A stretch of 64,000 nucleotides of DNA. Source: Setophaga petechia. Lineage: Eukaryota; Chordata; Aves; Passeriformes; Parulidae. Location of the stretch: positions 41,973,291 through 42,037,290 of the forward strand of contig JANCRA010000003.1 of NCBI GenBank assembly GCA_024362935.1, given 5' to 3'. Position numbers and translations under genes: made by a program. Under the pieces are notes generated by a model. The model saw only the letters and a list, made by a program, of their open reading frames with translations, was not told where the DNA came from and ran no database searches. Shown piece after piece: positions 44,321-57,233 of the stretch (position 1 is the first letter of the stretch; each line of letters begins with the position of its first letter).

Positions 44321-46524
44321 CTTTCCACTTGCTTGGCCCCAGTTGGGCAGCCTAATGTTTCGTGTGTGTGCTGGCAGGCTCTGTTAGGTCTCTGCTTCTT
44401 TTGTGGGGGAGGTGAAGGAGTCTGTTCCTTGCCTAAGGGAGATGAGGATGTCAATGAATCTGGCTACTGGCAGGTAACTACGGAGCAGCAAGTCTTCCTA
44501 GAGTGAGCTCTCTCACTTCCTTCTTGCTTCTTTGTTTTTGTTGTTTTCTTTTTACATCACTTTCCTAATCCATATTCCTCTCCTGCTTTTTGTCCCCTTT
44601 CTTGCACCCTGCCCTCGCTCTTCCACTTTCCCTCCTCAGTTTCCTTTCCCTTTTATTCTGAAGAAAAAAAAAGTTGTGCTAGAAGATAGTTTTTGTGTTT
44701 GTCAGCCAAAATTCTGTGCTCTCTTCCTGTAAATATTTCAATTTCATCATGAGACGGCATTAGTTTGTTAGCATTTTTTTGACTGAATGGGCAACATATT
44801 CTTCTAATGTTTGTTTCTTCTGGGAAGTTTTTCTTGGTGTTTTTTAATGTCTTAGTATTTTATTAGCATTTCTTCTTGCCAATGTTTTGCTGTGGAGTGC
44901 CGCCTGGGCTTACTATGAATGTTTTGGTATGAAGCAAAGAGAATTCATATTTCTGGACTATTTATTCCCGTGGTATGTGTTTTGGGCAAGACCCTGTCTC
45001 CATGAATATGCCAAAGGCAAAAATTCTCGTGGATTCCTTTGAGGAACAGGACTGAGCCTTGCTTTTGCACCCGTGGAGGATTGCTGTGCTCCATATGAGT
45101 CCTGGAGGGAGAGGGCTGGCTTGGACAAGAACGGGTGGGATGGGGTTTGTGCGTGCCATGTCCACGGGACAGGGCTCTGCTGAGACACACAACATACCTG
45201 ACCTGCTCACAGCACTGAAAGGCTCAGCATCACAAGCTTAAATCCCCACTTTTTGTGTAGTAAATCCTCAAAACTTCTCAGAGCTCATGGTCAGTAATGC
45301 CAGCCTTGGCAGCGTGAGTCAAGTCTTGAGAAACAGTGATAATGAATGAAAGCAATCAAGAGACTGAAACATGTACCTGCTTCTTCACAGCTGCTGCCTG
45401 CTTTGGGAGCCTATAACTGCATGCAGATGTTATCTCTGAGTTTCCCTTAGCATGCACAAAGGCTAGAAAATGGTTTTTATTAGCAAAAATTGTACATTTC
45501 CCCCAATTTCAAGACCTGGAGTGTGAGAAATGGATTGGCTCTTGAAACAGTTGGGGTAAAGCAGGGAGGGCTGCGATATCCTGAGGTGAGCTGGCATTCT
45601 GAGCGGGACACCAGTAGTGCAGGGAAGTGATGGGGAGGCGCATGACCTTGTCTTCACCTGGTTAACTTGGTTTTTTGGGATGGAAACCAGGCTGCTGAGT
45701 ATGTGTTTCAGCTGCTGATAAATAGAGAAATGATGACTTTAGAGAGAAGGAGACTGAAGACTGTGGAGACCTGAGGCTGAGCATAACCTCTGCTGAAGTT
45801 CCATTGCTCTGAGCAGGGTGACTACAACAGAGGTAGGGCTGGTAACAGGAGGTTGTGGCCATGTGCTATAGAGGCTGACGGCTCCCCTGAGATTCAGCAT
45901 TAAAATGTTTCACAGAAAAACAGATAGTATGTGGTATTCAGTGAGCTGAGGGCTTGGACCACACCTGGGCTGGGACTGAGAGCTGACCATATCTGCAGGT
46001 AGCAAGAATTTCTTGCATGGATTGTGTTTGTTGGTGTGTGTTTGTGTGTCTGTGTTAAGCGCATCTAATACTGTTTCCTGCTTTTGAGCCCAGCTCAAAA
46101 AAAAATTAAAAAAGCTTCAGTTTTCTCATTTGACAGTAAAATGCTGGCAAGGCAAAAAATTAAAACCATCTCAGAAAAGCAGTTGAAAACAGCTCTGGTG
46201 GCTTCCATTTTTAAAAGACACAAATGAAAATATTTGGTTAAAATATTCTTTATTTTTCCTCCACACCTTCTCATCAGCTTTTATTCTGTTCTGCCATGGA
46301 AAGTGAGGCAACAGAGCAAGAATGAAAAAAAACAAAGCTGGAGAAGTTTCTTGCATTTGTGGGGGTTTTTACTTAAAAATTAGAAAAATTTGAGGAAGGA
46401 TAAGAGAAAATGCTCATAAATTTATTTTCTTTTGAAGAAAAACCACTGCTCATTTAAAAAAAATGTTTTGAACAATTCATTTGTTATTTCAGTAATTCCA
46501 TGCATGGAGAAAGAAGATTGGTTT
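44321..46524. other. Unique DNA with a pyrimidine-rich stretch
   Basis: 44515-44660 is strongly T/C-rich on the plus strand. A degenerate TG-rich patch lies at 46020-46055. Several overlapping reverse frames at 44945-45210 share no register and are not called. Confidence 0.5.
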
Positions 46525-46552
46525 CAGAATTCAAATTCTGCAATTCAGAATT
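46525..46552. other. Palindrome with repeated CAGAATT
   Basis: CAGAATT-CA-AATTCTG (46525-46540) is a perfect inverted repeat, and a third CAGAATTC follows at 46545-46552. Short; function unknown. Confidence 0.8.
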
Positions 46553-49500
46553 CGAGCGTAGGATCCTTGGTTCTTTTAAAATACAAATGTAGGTAAACAT
46601 ATATGAGCTAGAGCAGTTCCTGCAGAATAATGAGGCTATTTATTTGGAATAGCCCTTATTCCCCAGCTACTTATGATGTGTTTAGTTTTCAGTGCCTAAC
46701 TGGAATGATGATTAAAAGCTCTGTCTGGACAGCAGCCGCTTGCCTTCAAGGCTAGTCTAACTTCCATCTCCACCATAAATAGCTATACACAGTTTGCCAT
46801 GTTTCTTCGAAGAGCTTTTTTGGACAGTGTTAACCTGATTTTCCAGGAATTTCCTCTCCCTTGTACTTGGAAAGTGTTATTAAGTGGTGCCTTTCTCTTT
46901 CCATGCCTATAACGCATCCCAAGGGTCCTGATGAAAGGCAGTCCAATGATTCAACGCTGAACATAAGCACAGTAACATCAAAGAAAAGAGAGGAGCGAGG
47001 AAAGAGTTTATATCCAAAAGGCTGCTGAACAATGTAGACCCCTTCATGTGCATCCAGGTGTGGTGCCTCTTCCTAGCTCCCTTTAGCCTGGAGCTAAAGG
47101 ACAAATCCATGGCCTGCATGGCCCTGGCTTTCGGTGCAGTGTGTGGGGTTTCCATTCGGGAGAGCCGAGGTGGAAATGGAAGCCAAACTCTTGGGTGTCT
47201 CTCTATATGAGAAACCAGGTTAGAGAAGCATCTGCTTTTGAAGCCCTCAAATAATCATCCTCTCCTCAACAATTCTCAATTAATAATCCTTTTCTTTCTG
47301 TCCCTGTGGGGTGCACTGCACCATTACTCAACAATGCATGCATTTTCTTTCCATTGAAATGCTATGGTTGATGTTACAGTTTTCAAATTAAAAACTGAAT
47401 GTGCTTGAATATTTTTTCCCACACAAACATTTCTTTGACTTGCAAAATTCTTTTCTGTTAAAAATGTCAGAGTGGATTTTTAACCCATTCTAAGAAACTT
47501 TCTGCTGTCAAAAATGACTAATATCCTAAACTCTCTTAAGAATTGTTTGTCTCTATTTTCCTTGCTGAAAAATAATGATTTCTGCAATTGTTTATTTTCT
47601 TTTTTCTCCCTTTAATATCCCTGTATAGCACTAAACTATACGGGCATGAGAAAAGGGTGATTTTTCTGAATATGGAAAGTAAAAGAAATGGCACAGTAGT
47701 CCAGCTGGGATTAAAGAAGTGATTTAAGCCAAACCTGATCTATAGGGAGAACATTCCTGGAACCAAAATGCTCCTACAGATTTTTCTTGAGCTTAATAAC
47801 TTTGGAAGTTCGGTATACACTTCTACAAGGACTTCCAAAGGGATCTTGTTCGCTAATAAATTCCAAATAATTATTGCTGGCTTTTGGGCTTTTTCTCCAT
47901 TAGATTTTATTATAGGACTTTTTACATAATGGGAGAACACAAACAGGAGATTTGGAGCCACAATTTCAGAGCTCTTTGTTCTGAGGTTGGGAAATCAGTT
48001 TCCAGATGTGGACCATGTTAGAGTTTGGTGGGGTTTTTTTTTTTTCCTTTTCTTTTGTGTGTGTATGTCTTTCTTCCTCTTTTGGCCAGGAGTGAGAGAA
48101 GGAAATTAGGATGATGAATGAAATAATGAAAATAATAAAATAACAATGGTCAAAATCCCCTTTGTTCATGAGTTGTGACTCAGCTGAGGGCAGCAGCAGG
48201 AGTGCTGCTCTGAGCCTTCTCTGATGTCAACAGCAGACATCACTATAGGACACATTTAGGTACTTTGAGTGGAAGAGGTGGAGTCTGGGGGGATGCATGG
48301 AGAAATATGCTAAGGACTTAGAAGGATTCTTGGGTTCCTGTTCTCTCCCACGCTCTAATTTCTTTGTGCCACTCCGCAAAGACAACAGATCTCCCCAGCT
48401 GAGGGTTTTCCCAGCATGGGGTAGTCCACAGATGGCAAAGTTGGCTTCTAAATTAACTTCCCACAGCACAGGGTGTGGAGGGGGTAGGCTGTCACCAGCT
48501 GATGGGGAAGAGAGCCACTCTGAAAAGGACTCCCAAAAGTCAGGACAAACCCTTCTTGTGTCAGCAGCACTCTAGTATTGGCTCTGGAGTCAGTGCTCCA
48601 GGTGTTGGTGTGAGTCAGGCTGTCTCCTTTCTCTTTCCTCCTTTTGTCCTCTCCAAGGGAAAATTAAACACCATACAGAAGTGGCATTGTGTGCTTACCC
48701 ACCGCAATCCCCATGACTGGCCACCGAAAAGGCACCCTCAGTGTGGCTACTGAAGAGGAGCCCGGGGCTGGAGATGTGTGCAGGGCAGAGCCCTGTGCCA
48801 GGGCTGCATGGTGAGGACACTGGGAGTGAGGCACATGAGTGGTGTACGTGCTGCTGCCTCTGACCAGGCAATCAAGGGCTCCTCCGTGCCACTGCTTCTA
48901 TTGTTCTGTTTCATTCCAGCAGGGGGAAGAACACCCAAATGACTTCTTGTTAGATATCCATTAGCAGGGCTTCAGCCAAGGATCTCTAGGAGTAAATTCT
49001 GAGACAGTAAGCTGAGACTGAGGCTTTAAGTGCAATGGGGAGGAGTTGCATTGTGTCTCTAATCCATCCACGTGCAGATGCTTCCATGGGGAGCTACTGA
49101 GTCCTGTGGAACTGCTGGGTGTTGCCTGAGCTGATGACCTGGACTGGTGCTGAAGGAAATGGAGGAGAAGGGGGACTTAGCTCCACTAGCTCTAAAGGTT
49201 TTTTCCCTTCTGAAATTGCTGCTTTCAAATTGTGGACACATCTGGAAGTAACAGCAAACATGTGTAGCCTGTGGTTTTTTGAGGGTAGGAGATGAGATTC
49301 ATATGCAAGAGCGGGAAGGGTTTGCCATCCCTGGCCTGACAGTATGACCTTGGAGGCAACTGGAGACAAGCTGGAGGTAGAGGAAGAACTCCCCAGATCA
49401 AAGAGAGGTGTCCATCCATCTCTGCCATTCCCTCGGGAGGAGCTGGGAGGTTATTCTTGAATGTAATGGGCATGCACAAAAGTTGTAGCACATGACACTC

Positions 49501-50025
49501 TGGTGGTTATAATGAGATTTGCAACCCCTACTTGGATGATGAGACACAAGGCTCAAGTCAGGTGGGTGATGGATGCCCAAAATAATCCTGAATGTGTCTT
49601 TACAGCTGTGGTTGCAGCTAGGATATTTATCGTAGCCTGAGAATAATAAACTCTTTTGCCTAGACTGGCCATTTAAGAATATGGCCACAAAGAAAGTACA
49701 GCTCTGAGCCCCTTCACTGGCTGTAAAGATTGTTATCTAGGGAGCTTGGGAGGTATCAGGTAGCTTTGATTTATCATTAGATTTTTTGCTTTAGTCCATT
49801 GTGGGTTTGAGTTTACAGGGTTTAAACGAGATTTTGGCCATGACCAGACTGCTGATCTATCTGCTTTTACATTAGTTTGACTTGACTATCCATCTTTACA
49901 TTGTGTGAAAAACTTTCAGCCTCAACAGTGGGCTGAACTCTGCACTGAAGACCCTTGTCTGGTTCTGCTTTTGGGGGATTTTAAACTCTGTTTTTGAGAA
50001 AATTGTATAGTCAGTATGCTGACTC
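46553..50025. other. Unique DNA, AT-rich around 47.2-47.7 kb
   Basis: 47230-47660 is AT-rich with motifs such as CAATTAATAATCC and ATGCATGCAT; it could be a conserved non-coding element but this needs alignment. A CTCF-like core CCAGCAGGGGGAA lies at about 48916-48928 (one deviation from my memory of the consensus). No exon supported. Confidence 0.45.
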
Positions 50026-50049
50026 TTTTTTTTTTTTTTTTTTTTTTTT
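50026..50049. repeat. Poly-T run (24 T)
   Basis: Uninterrupted T tract, equal to poly-A on the minus strand. It could be the tail of a minus-strand retroposon, but no body was recognised at lower coordinates. Confidence 0.95.
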
Positions 50050-53000
50050 GTACTTATATTCTGTTTAGACAGGATTCTTTCAGGAGGTTTCTTTAGGATT
50101 GTAATTTTTGTGATAGAGGAGGGAATGTGAGCAAGACATCCTTGTTCTTGCAACAAAATATTCATTCAATAACAAAGTTTTTCTGGTGTCTCCTCCTGTT
50201 GCTTGAATTAAAAGGGGCATCAGGATGGAGTAACAAGTAAAAGGGAAGATAGTGTTTGACCTTTCTGTCCAAGCCTTTCTCTGATACGGGTACATGCTGT
50301 CTCATGATAAGATGGACAAGTATCATGAAATGGAGAAAAATTTTCCTTCAAATGTTTCTGTCAGAATAGCAAGATTATGCTTCTGGGTTTGGTATCTCTG
50401 TGTCTTTGGAACAAGGAGGAACCTGATTTTTGCTGTGTCAACGTCTGTGTTTATTTGAGTGCTCTTTCCTTGACGTTGTTTCCTTTTGATTTTCCAATGC
50501 TATGAGAGAAGTCAAAATAGCAAGGGAAGCAGAAGTGACAATTCACGAGATTTCCACTGGTTTCCAGCTGAGTCTCTGTGCCTGGTATTTCTTACTTCAC
50601 AGGCACTTCCGAAGAGCTGTTGCCAGCAAATGGGAAACTCTGCTTACACGGAGTTTGGTAATATTTAGGCAGGCTGAATCTGCATTTTCATTTGTGAGGA
50701 TGAGCTGACTCCTAGAACTACTGCGACTTTCAAAGGTTTTTGAAAATTGGATCTTAAAACCCAGGAAGAGATGCCAGGTTTCTCTTGCTGTCTTGGTAGT
50801 GCAGTGGTCAGAGGAAGCACAGGTGATGCTTACAGACCTGGGCAGGTAGGAGTAATGTTGAGCTGGAAGAAACCAGATGGTATCTGACCAAAGATATCCA
50901 TGTGGCATGGACCTCCTTGAATCTGTAGCCAAAAAGGAATCATCTGCATTTCATTTGTATCCCATCGGGACACATTTCCTGAGGATCTGAACAGAGAATG
51001 ATTTCTCAGAGGAGCTACTATTCTCTAAGTTGTGTAAAACAAGACACACAGTCCGTGTCGATGAGCAGCCTGGCTTGCCCTTTAAGCATTTTCATGAATT
51101 CTTTGTATCTTTGAGTTGAATAACTCCAATTGCGTGGCAGGACAGAATGCCAGAATGAATGAAGAGGAAAAAGGAGGAACAATAACCTAAACCAAGCACT
51201 TCTATTGAAAACAGGACCCAGGGAAGAGTAAAAAACTGCTGGCTTCATAGGCCAGCTCTCTCCCTCCTGCAAATCTCCTTCATTGATGAGACAATGTCGG
51301 AATAGAACAGAAGCATCTTTCAGATTGCAGACAGCATGTTGGCAGAGGAGTGGACAGACGTATCGTGACTGGCCTTAGCCTACAAATGTTACCTCCAGGC
51401 TCGTATTCACAAACAGACTGCTGGTAGTTTGTTCAAGCAAGGAAAGTGAGTACATTTGTCACTCCACCAGCAGTGCAGCTGTGCAGGGTTTGCACGGGGT
51501 AATTGTCCTAGCACACAAATCCCAGATGCTGTCAAAGCCCTGTGTTAACCAACTGAAAAACTGTGGTAGCACTGCTTAAGAAAACAGAAGGGGAAGGGGG
51601 GAAAAAAGAAAAAAACCAAGAAAAACGAACTAATTGTCTTTAAAAAAGATCATTACTTTTGATGTCTGCATGGCCAGCTGTGACATCCGTCTGCTTTTCT
51701 CCTTCACAGCATGCGCAATGCTGCTGAAGGTATGGGTGAGAAATCCATGTGGTGGTTTCAAATTCAGCATGTGCCTTGAAATGAGAACTCAGATGGGCAA
51801 TATCAATGTGGTTGTAGAAGCATCGTTTCTTTAGCCTCAGTAATGGGAAGACAAAAACCTCATGTGTTTCAGTAACCAATTGCTAGTTAACAACTACTCA
51901 CAGTCTTATTTAATCCTCGAGTGCTACTAGAGGAGCAGTGACATGATTGTTAAAAAACCACAGTCTTTCATTAAAAATATTTTCTGAGGTTTATTAATTG
52001 AGAAACAAATGTATCTAATGGGTCATAAATAATGAATCTGGGCATAAAACATACAAAATAAAATGTATAGGCCAAATACCACCTCTGGTTATATTGTGTA
52101 ACCCAATGGAGAAGATACGTGTAAATGAGAACAAGACACAGGCCTGTAATTATAATTATATAGAATCATAGAGAGCTCTGACCACAGAAAAGTCATTGAA
52201 ATTGTCAAAATCCTGACTTCATGCCAGAAACCTTGGGGCTGAATTTGACAACCACTGTGATGTGTTGTTTAGGGAGAGGACTCAAAAGAAGAAATGTACC
52301 TCTGTCCTAAAAACCCCTGCCTTGAGCTGGGCCAGCTGCCTAGAAGTGGTGTGCTGTATCACAGCATCTCAGTCTATCCCACTGCATTTGTGCTCCCATG
52401 GTTTTTATTGATGCTTTGCCCTTTTTCTTTCTCCCTCCAATGACTCAGTCTTGAACCTACTAAGATGGTGGTGCTACCACCTTTGAAGTTGAAGCAAGTC
52501 CTCCTTTCTGTCAGTTCAGGCATTTTGAGCACAAGCCACCCGTGGGTTTCATGCCAGTCTGGGACTTCCTCTGCCTGTTAGGGCACTTGAAGTTTGGATC
52601 CCTGAAACCACAACCTTTGCTCATTTGTCTCAGTATAATGGTAGGAAAAAATTTGTGGTGCTACTCCCTTAAAGGCTGATGCTGGCAATGAAAGGAAATT
52701 CCTGGATTTGAATGCTTGACTGTTTACTTATTTATTTACTTTTGTGTTCAGCAGTGGGAAAATATTTTAATCTTTCTCCTTGTCTTGTCAAAAACACTTT
52801 ATTCATCACAGCGGGCACCAGAGTACAAAACTGGACTGCAATAATTTCTCCTCATCCTGGATCTCTCTTGGTCCTCAGTGAAATGCTACAAGGCTGGCAG
52901 AAGACCCATTAGGCTTTTCTGAGGAAGAAATGGCCACCCTCATTCTGCAAGGCCGCCCCAACCAGCTCATTCCTGCCTTGGGATGTCGGCTCCTGCCCCG

Positions 53001-53286
53001 GGATGCCGGTGTGCCGCACATGGTGGATGGAGCTGCCAGCGTTTGCCTTGCCTCTCTGAATGGAGAGGGCACGCCCTGCCACTTCTCCTGCTCATCCTGC
53101 CTTCTGCTTTATCCTGTCTGTGAACTCCTGACCTTGATTGCTCCCTCTCCTGCCCGTGCTCCCCTCCCTCTTCCAAGCTCCAAGACAGTCTCGTGTTTCT
53201 TGGAATCCGGCAGCATGAGGGCTTCTTGTTGATTGGTATAAACAATCTTAAAGGTCACATTTTCCCCCCCCTGCAGAGGGAGTTGG
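50050..53286. other. Unique DNA, AT-rich patch at 51.8-52.2 kb
   Basis: 51830-52170 is AT-rich with 'tttattaattgag', 'cataaataatgaatc' and a 12-bp palindrome TAATTATAATTA (52147-52158). GC-richer DNA follows at 52930-53230. No gene recognised. Confidence 0.5.
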
Positions 53287-53304
53287 GGTGTGTGTGTGTG
53301 TCTA
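53287..53304. repeat. Short (GT)n run
   Basis: About eight GT units. Confidence 0.9.
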
Positions 53305-56300
53305 AAATAAAAGGCTTCTCTCAAATTAACAACCACAAGGATGTAAACATGGAAGCCAAAGGGAGCTGTTCACTACCAGTGTGGACTGCGCCAAAGAAGC
53401 CCCTGAGGGCTTCCTTAGGAAAGAAAATGTGGGCACAAGATGTGGCATGCTCTTGCGGCTGGCTGGGAGGGGGAGGTCAGGGTGCCAGGGGATGGCGGCA
53501 GTCATGCCCTGCGTGAGTGGTGGCATTGGATTTGAGCAGCTTTGTTTGTGCCAGGGCTGGCGCTGGTCATCCTGCTAAGCTGGGGGGGAATGCAGGAGTC
53601 AGGGTGGCTTTGAGCTGCAGGGGCAGGAGGCCTGGAGCTGTGAGACAGGATAGCATTTCACTCCGGCAGGCGCTGGGTGCCATCCAGCTCCTAGAGCCGG
53701 CCGGCTGTCTTTGTGGGCTGCAGTGAGAACTGGGTCAGAGCCCTGTCTGGGGAAAAGCTTGTGGAAAACAAGAAAAAAGCAAATGTAGGTGCTCAGAGCT
53801 CATGTCTGCTTTGTGGCTGAATCACAGCCAGGTCTCCACTCAAGAGGTTTATGCGCTTGGTTTCATGCATTGCAGTACAGCAGGGAGTTGCAGTTTCAAC
53901 CAGCTTGGTTGTACCAAGAAAACCCTTTGTAGGCGCAGGCTACACTGGGATGAGAATCCTTTAGCTGCTTTGGTTTGTCTAATCCAGAGAGAGAATTTAA
54001 ATACAAAAGGGCAGCCCTTATTCACATCTTCATAAATTGTCAAGTGTCTGAAAAACTGTGTAGGCTTAATGCTTTCTAGCCCAGTCCAGTTTTTGAGTGT
54101 TGTTAAAGCTGCTTTGCTCTGTGCTGCCTCTCAGATTTTTCTCCTGTGGTACATTGCAGGAGACATGGCCCATGTCTTCAGAAAACACAGCAAAACTTCA
54201 CATCACAGCAAACTTCTCTGAATTACAAGTTAACATAAGCTCATTGAAGAGATATCTGTAGAGATTGCTGTATGTGTAGTGATGTAATTCTTAAGAAGTT
54301 GCTGAGTAAAAATTGTTGGAAGTGAACACTGAAGAAAAGTACCAAATATGTCTGCTGAACTTTATTCCTCCTTTTGTGGTCACTTCTAGAAACAAGATAC
54401 CCAGTTAGATGAACTTTCACTCTGGTTCAGTAAGGCCACTATTTATTTTCTATATCTGCCCCAGCTTTTTGATCAAGGGCCTGATCCCCTTTCTGAAGGA
54501 GATAACCAGGCACAACTCACAGCAACGTGCATTAGTGGGCATGTTCATAACCCTGTCACTTTGGGTGGTGGATGCAGGCAAGCAGAGAGGATCTAATTCC
54601 AGCATCCAAGACCCAAGAAAGTATTTTGCATGTTTTTGCTGCCAATTTTCTAAGGAAATAAGTCTAATGTGAATGTGTATTGTGCATGACCTTGTGATTC
54701 TGCTTGCTTTTCTATCTCCTTCCTAAGGACTCTTTAGCTGGTTCCATCCTAATTTGTGAAGGGAGTAGAGATTTCAAAGATAATCCAATTTCTGCAGATA
54801 TAATGAAATTTACAGCTGGTGAGGAGACATTTCCCTCTAATGGGCGCTAATCTCAGGAAAAATCATAGAGAGAAGATGTTAGGAAAAAACTCATGGGAAA
54901 AGCCTCCTGGGCTCAGCAAACATACCAAGGATACCATGTTTCATTAGATTTTCTGCTTTTTTTTTCTTATTGGTGTTATTTCCCTGAACCTCTGTTTATC
55001 CCAGGTCAAGTCTCAAATCGAAGCAGAGTCTCAGACAAAGCAGGGAAAACTGGAACACATTTTTTTTTTGTACTGGTATTACAATAGATTTTAAAATGCC
55101 CATAGATCAGGTTCCCCTTGTTCTTGGGTGCTTTGCATCTCATACACAGTAAGAGATAATCCCTGGTTTGAAAGGTTTAAAGCATCAAATGCAGGCTGAG
55201 AAGTGAAACTGGATCACTGGCTCACACTCCTGGTGTGCATCCAGGCTTGAATTTTTTTGCTCTTCCTGATCAAGAGTCCTTGGGGCCATGTGGTTCTAGC
55301 TGCCCTTCTAAGAACTCCTCAAAATCTTGTCCAGGTTGTAATTGAGCTTATGATGATCCTGGTGATACTCTCATCAAGTTAATGTTTGAAAAATTATGTG
55401 CTGAGTATTTGCCTGCATGTCTAAATCTAAAATGATTACCCAAGTACCTCCTTCGGCTTCACATAACTTTTATTAGATGATAAATAGTCCACTTTTATCT
55501 TCTGTGTGGTGGAAAAGGAAGGGAGGTGGCAGGTTTGAGAAGATATATTTGTGTTTTAAACTGTATGGGTATTTTAGCTATTGTCTACTATGTTGGTCTG
55601 TTGCTAAAGGACAAGAAACTTCACTCCTGTTCCCAAATGTTGCATGGCTTGGAGATGAGATCACACTGTGTGAGAGTCATTTGCTGATACACCACCTTTG
55701 TTTAAATTCCCAGCATGTTATGTTTCCTAACAAAAAAAAAAAATAGTGTCTGAAAGAGCTACTGGTGGCCCAGAATGATTGTAAATGTTGAGTTTGTCTC
55801 AATGCAAGTTTGAAAACTGGGCCAAAATTCCTCGAATTTGAAGTTTTGCTAAAATTTCGGGCCTGACAAGGACTTTGTGGGTTCCTAAACGATAAAATTT
55901 TCTAGCACCTGAAATACTAACCCCAGTCACATAAGCACATGTCAAAATTTGAATTAGTTTTAGCCAAGACTGCTGAAGTGCTTTTTATGCTTTCTGAGTC
56001 AAGCCCTTGCAAGATGATCTGAAGTGAGATCCATAAAACAGCAATTTTGAAGGAAAAAAAGTGAGGAAAAAGACCAAAACCTGCTTTTGTGAAGCACCAG
56101 TATATTTTAAGAGGTATACAGTGAGGAAGACTAGTCTGAGATCCTTTTCCTAAAGGATATGCTGGCTCTGTAGAGGAAAGAAGGAAAAACTTCATGCCCA
56201 GATATGAACCATTGTGGGATTTTTTGCCATTATTTGAATCTTCGGTTTCAAGCAATCAGGATAGCTGATACTTTCTGTGACACATCTCATCACATCAAAC

Positions 56301-57148
56301 ACTTTATTTTCTTTGTGTCAAAGATTTCCACAGGAAATCTCCAGCCAAAATGTAATATTAGGCACGAGTCTTCCCTCATCTCCACTGTACTAACACGGTT
56401 TGAGTGGCAGGGCTAAACCTATTTTTTGTTAAAATCTCGGACTGGCAAGAACTGGCCCTTCTGCCAGAGTGGAGCGGGAAGCAGTTTGGAGAAGTCTGCA
56501 TGCATATTTTCATAAGAGATGTCACGCTCAGGAGGAAGTTTGGATCCACAGGATATGGAGGCAAGGCAGTCCACTTCCCCCATGGCAAAGCTTCTCTTTT
56601 TTCAGAAAGCGTTCCTCCCCTGTGTCCTGGCAGGACTTGGGTCGTGCTCAAAATTCCATCCTGTCCCTCTGCTTCCTGCCCTTTCACCCATCACCAGAGT
56701 GATAAAACACCAGTCCAAAGGCGCTGTGGAACTGATTGCTCTGTTATATTTTCAGAAATTAAAAGTAACGTTGCAAAAGCTGATTCTGTGGGAAGTTCAA
56801 AAGGACCATACTGGTGCAAGCTGCCCAGTGTGTCAGGACTTTTGGTGTCTGAAGTCTTTTATGATTTGATGAAAATTCCAGCCTCAATGCTTAGATTTTG
56901 ATTTTGCATACACTGCTGTTTAGCAACATGAGAAATGGTCAGAATGATCATGTTTGCAGTGACAAAAATGTCCCTCAAGGAACAGATCCTTCAGATTTGA
57001 GGTTTTGGATTGATAGGCTCAAGCTGAGAAGCTGGACGGCTGGCTTGACGGAAGCAGAGGACACTGTCCCTAGGAACACATCACCACTCAGATACAAAAG
57101 AAGCTTCTCACTTTGAATAGCTGTCTCTTGAAGTTCACTGTATTGGTC
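53305..57148. other. Unique non-coding DNA
   Basis: 53440-53720 is GC-richer. Open frames of 165 and 116 codons (plus) and 103 codons (reverse) overlap at 56376-56901; none shows a domain I recognise. No repeat body is visible. Confidence 0.5.
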
Positions 57149-57233
57149 TGGACAACCTGCCCTAGGTGAGTCTGCTTAAGCAGGGCAGATTGATGCCCTC
57201 AAAAGGTCCCTCTCCACCTCAACCATGCTTGAT
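57149..57233 (+). mobile_element. CR1 LINE, short 3' tail fragment
   Basis: Reads 'tggacaacctgccctaggtg', then 'tctgcttaagcagggcag', then 'aaaaggtccctctccacctc' and 'aaccatgcttgat'. This matches the last ~85 bases of an avian CR1 ('gctctaggtgaccctgcttg', 'aggtcccttccaacctcaac'). It is the terminal tail that the copy at 1-380 lacks. Confidence 0.85.

Noticed and set aside
50026..50049. Processed pseudogene tail
   Set aside because: Poly-T is clear but no gene-like body or target-site duplication could be seen on the minus strand.
50763..50840. tRNA-like wording 'tggtagtgcagtggtcagag'
   Set aside because: Resembles a tRNA A box only in part; no B box, acceptor stem or cloverleaf could be assembled.
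52155..52250. Possible CR1 tail at 'tagaatcatagag'
   Set aside because: Only the first dozen bases resemble a CR1 terminus; the expected following words are absent.
56376..56901. 165- and 116-codon plus frames overlapping a 103-codon reverse frame
   Set aside because: Three registers open at once with no known family; no splice or conservation evidence available.
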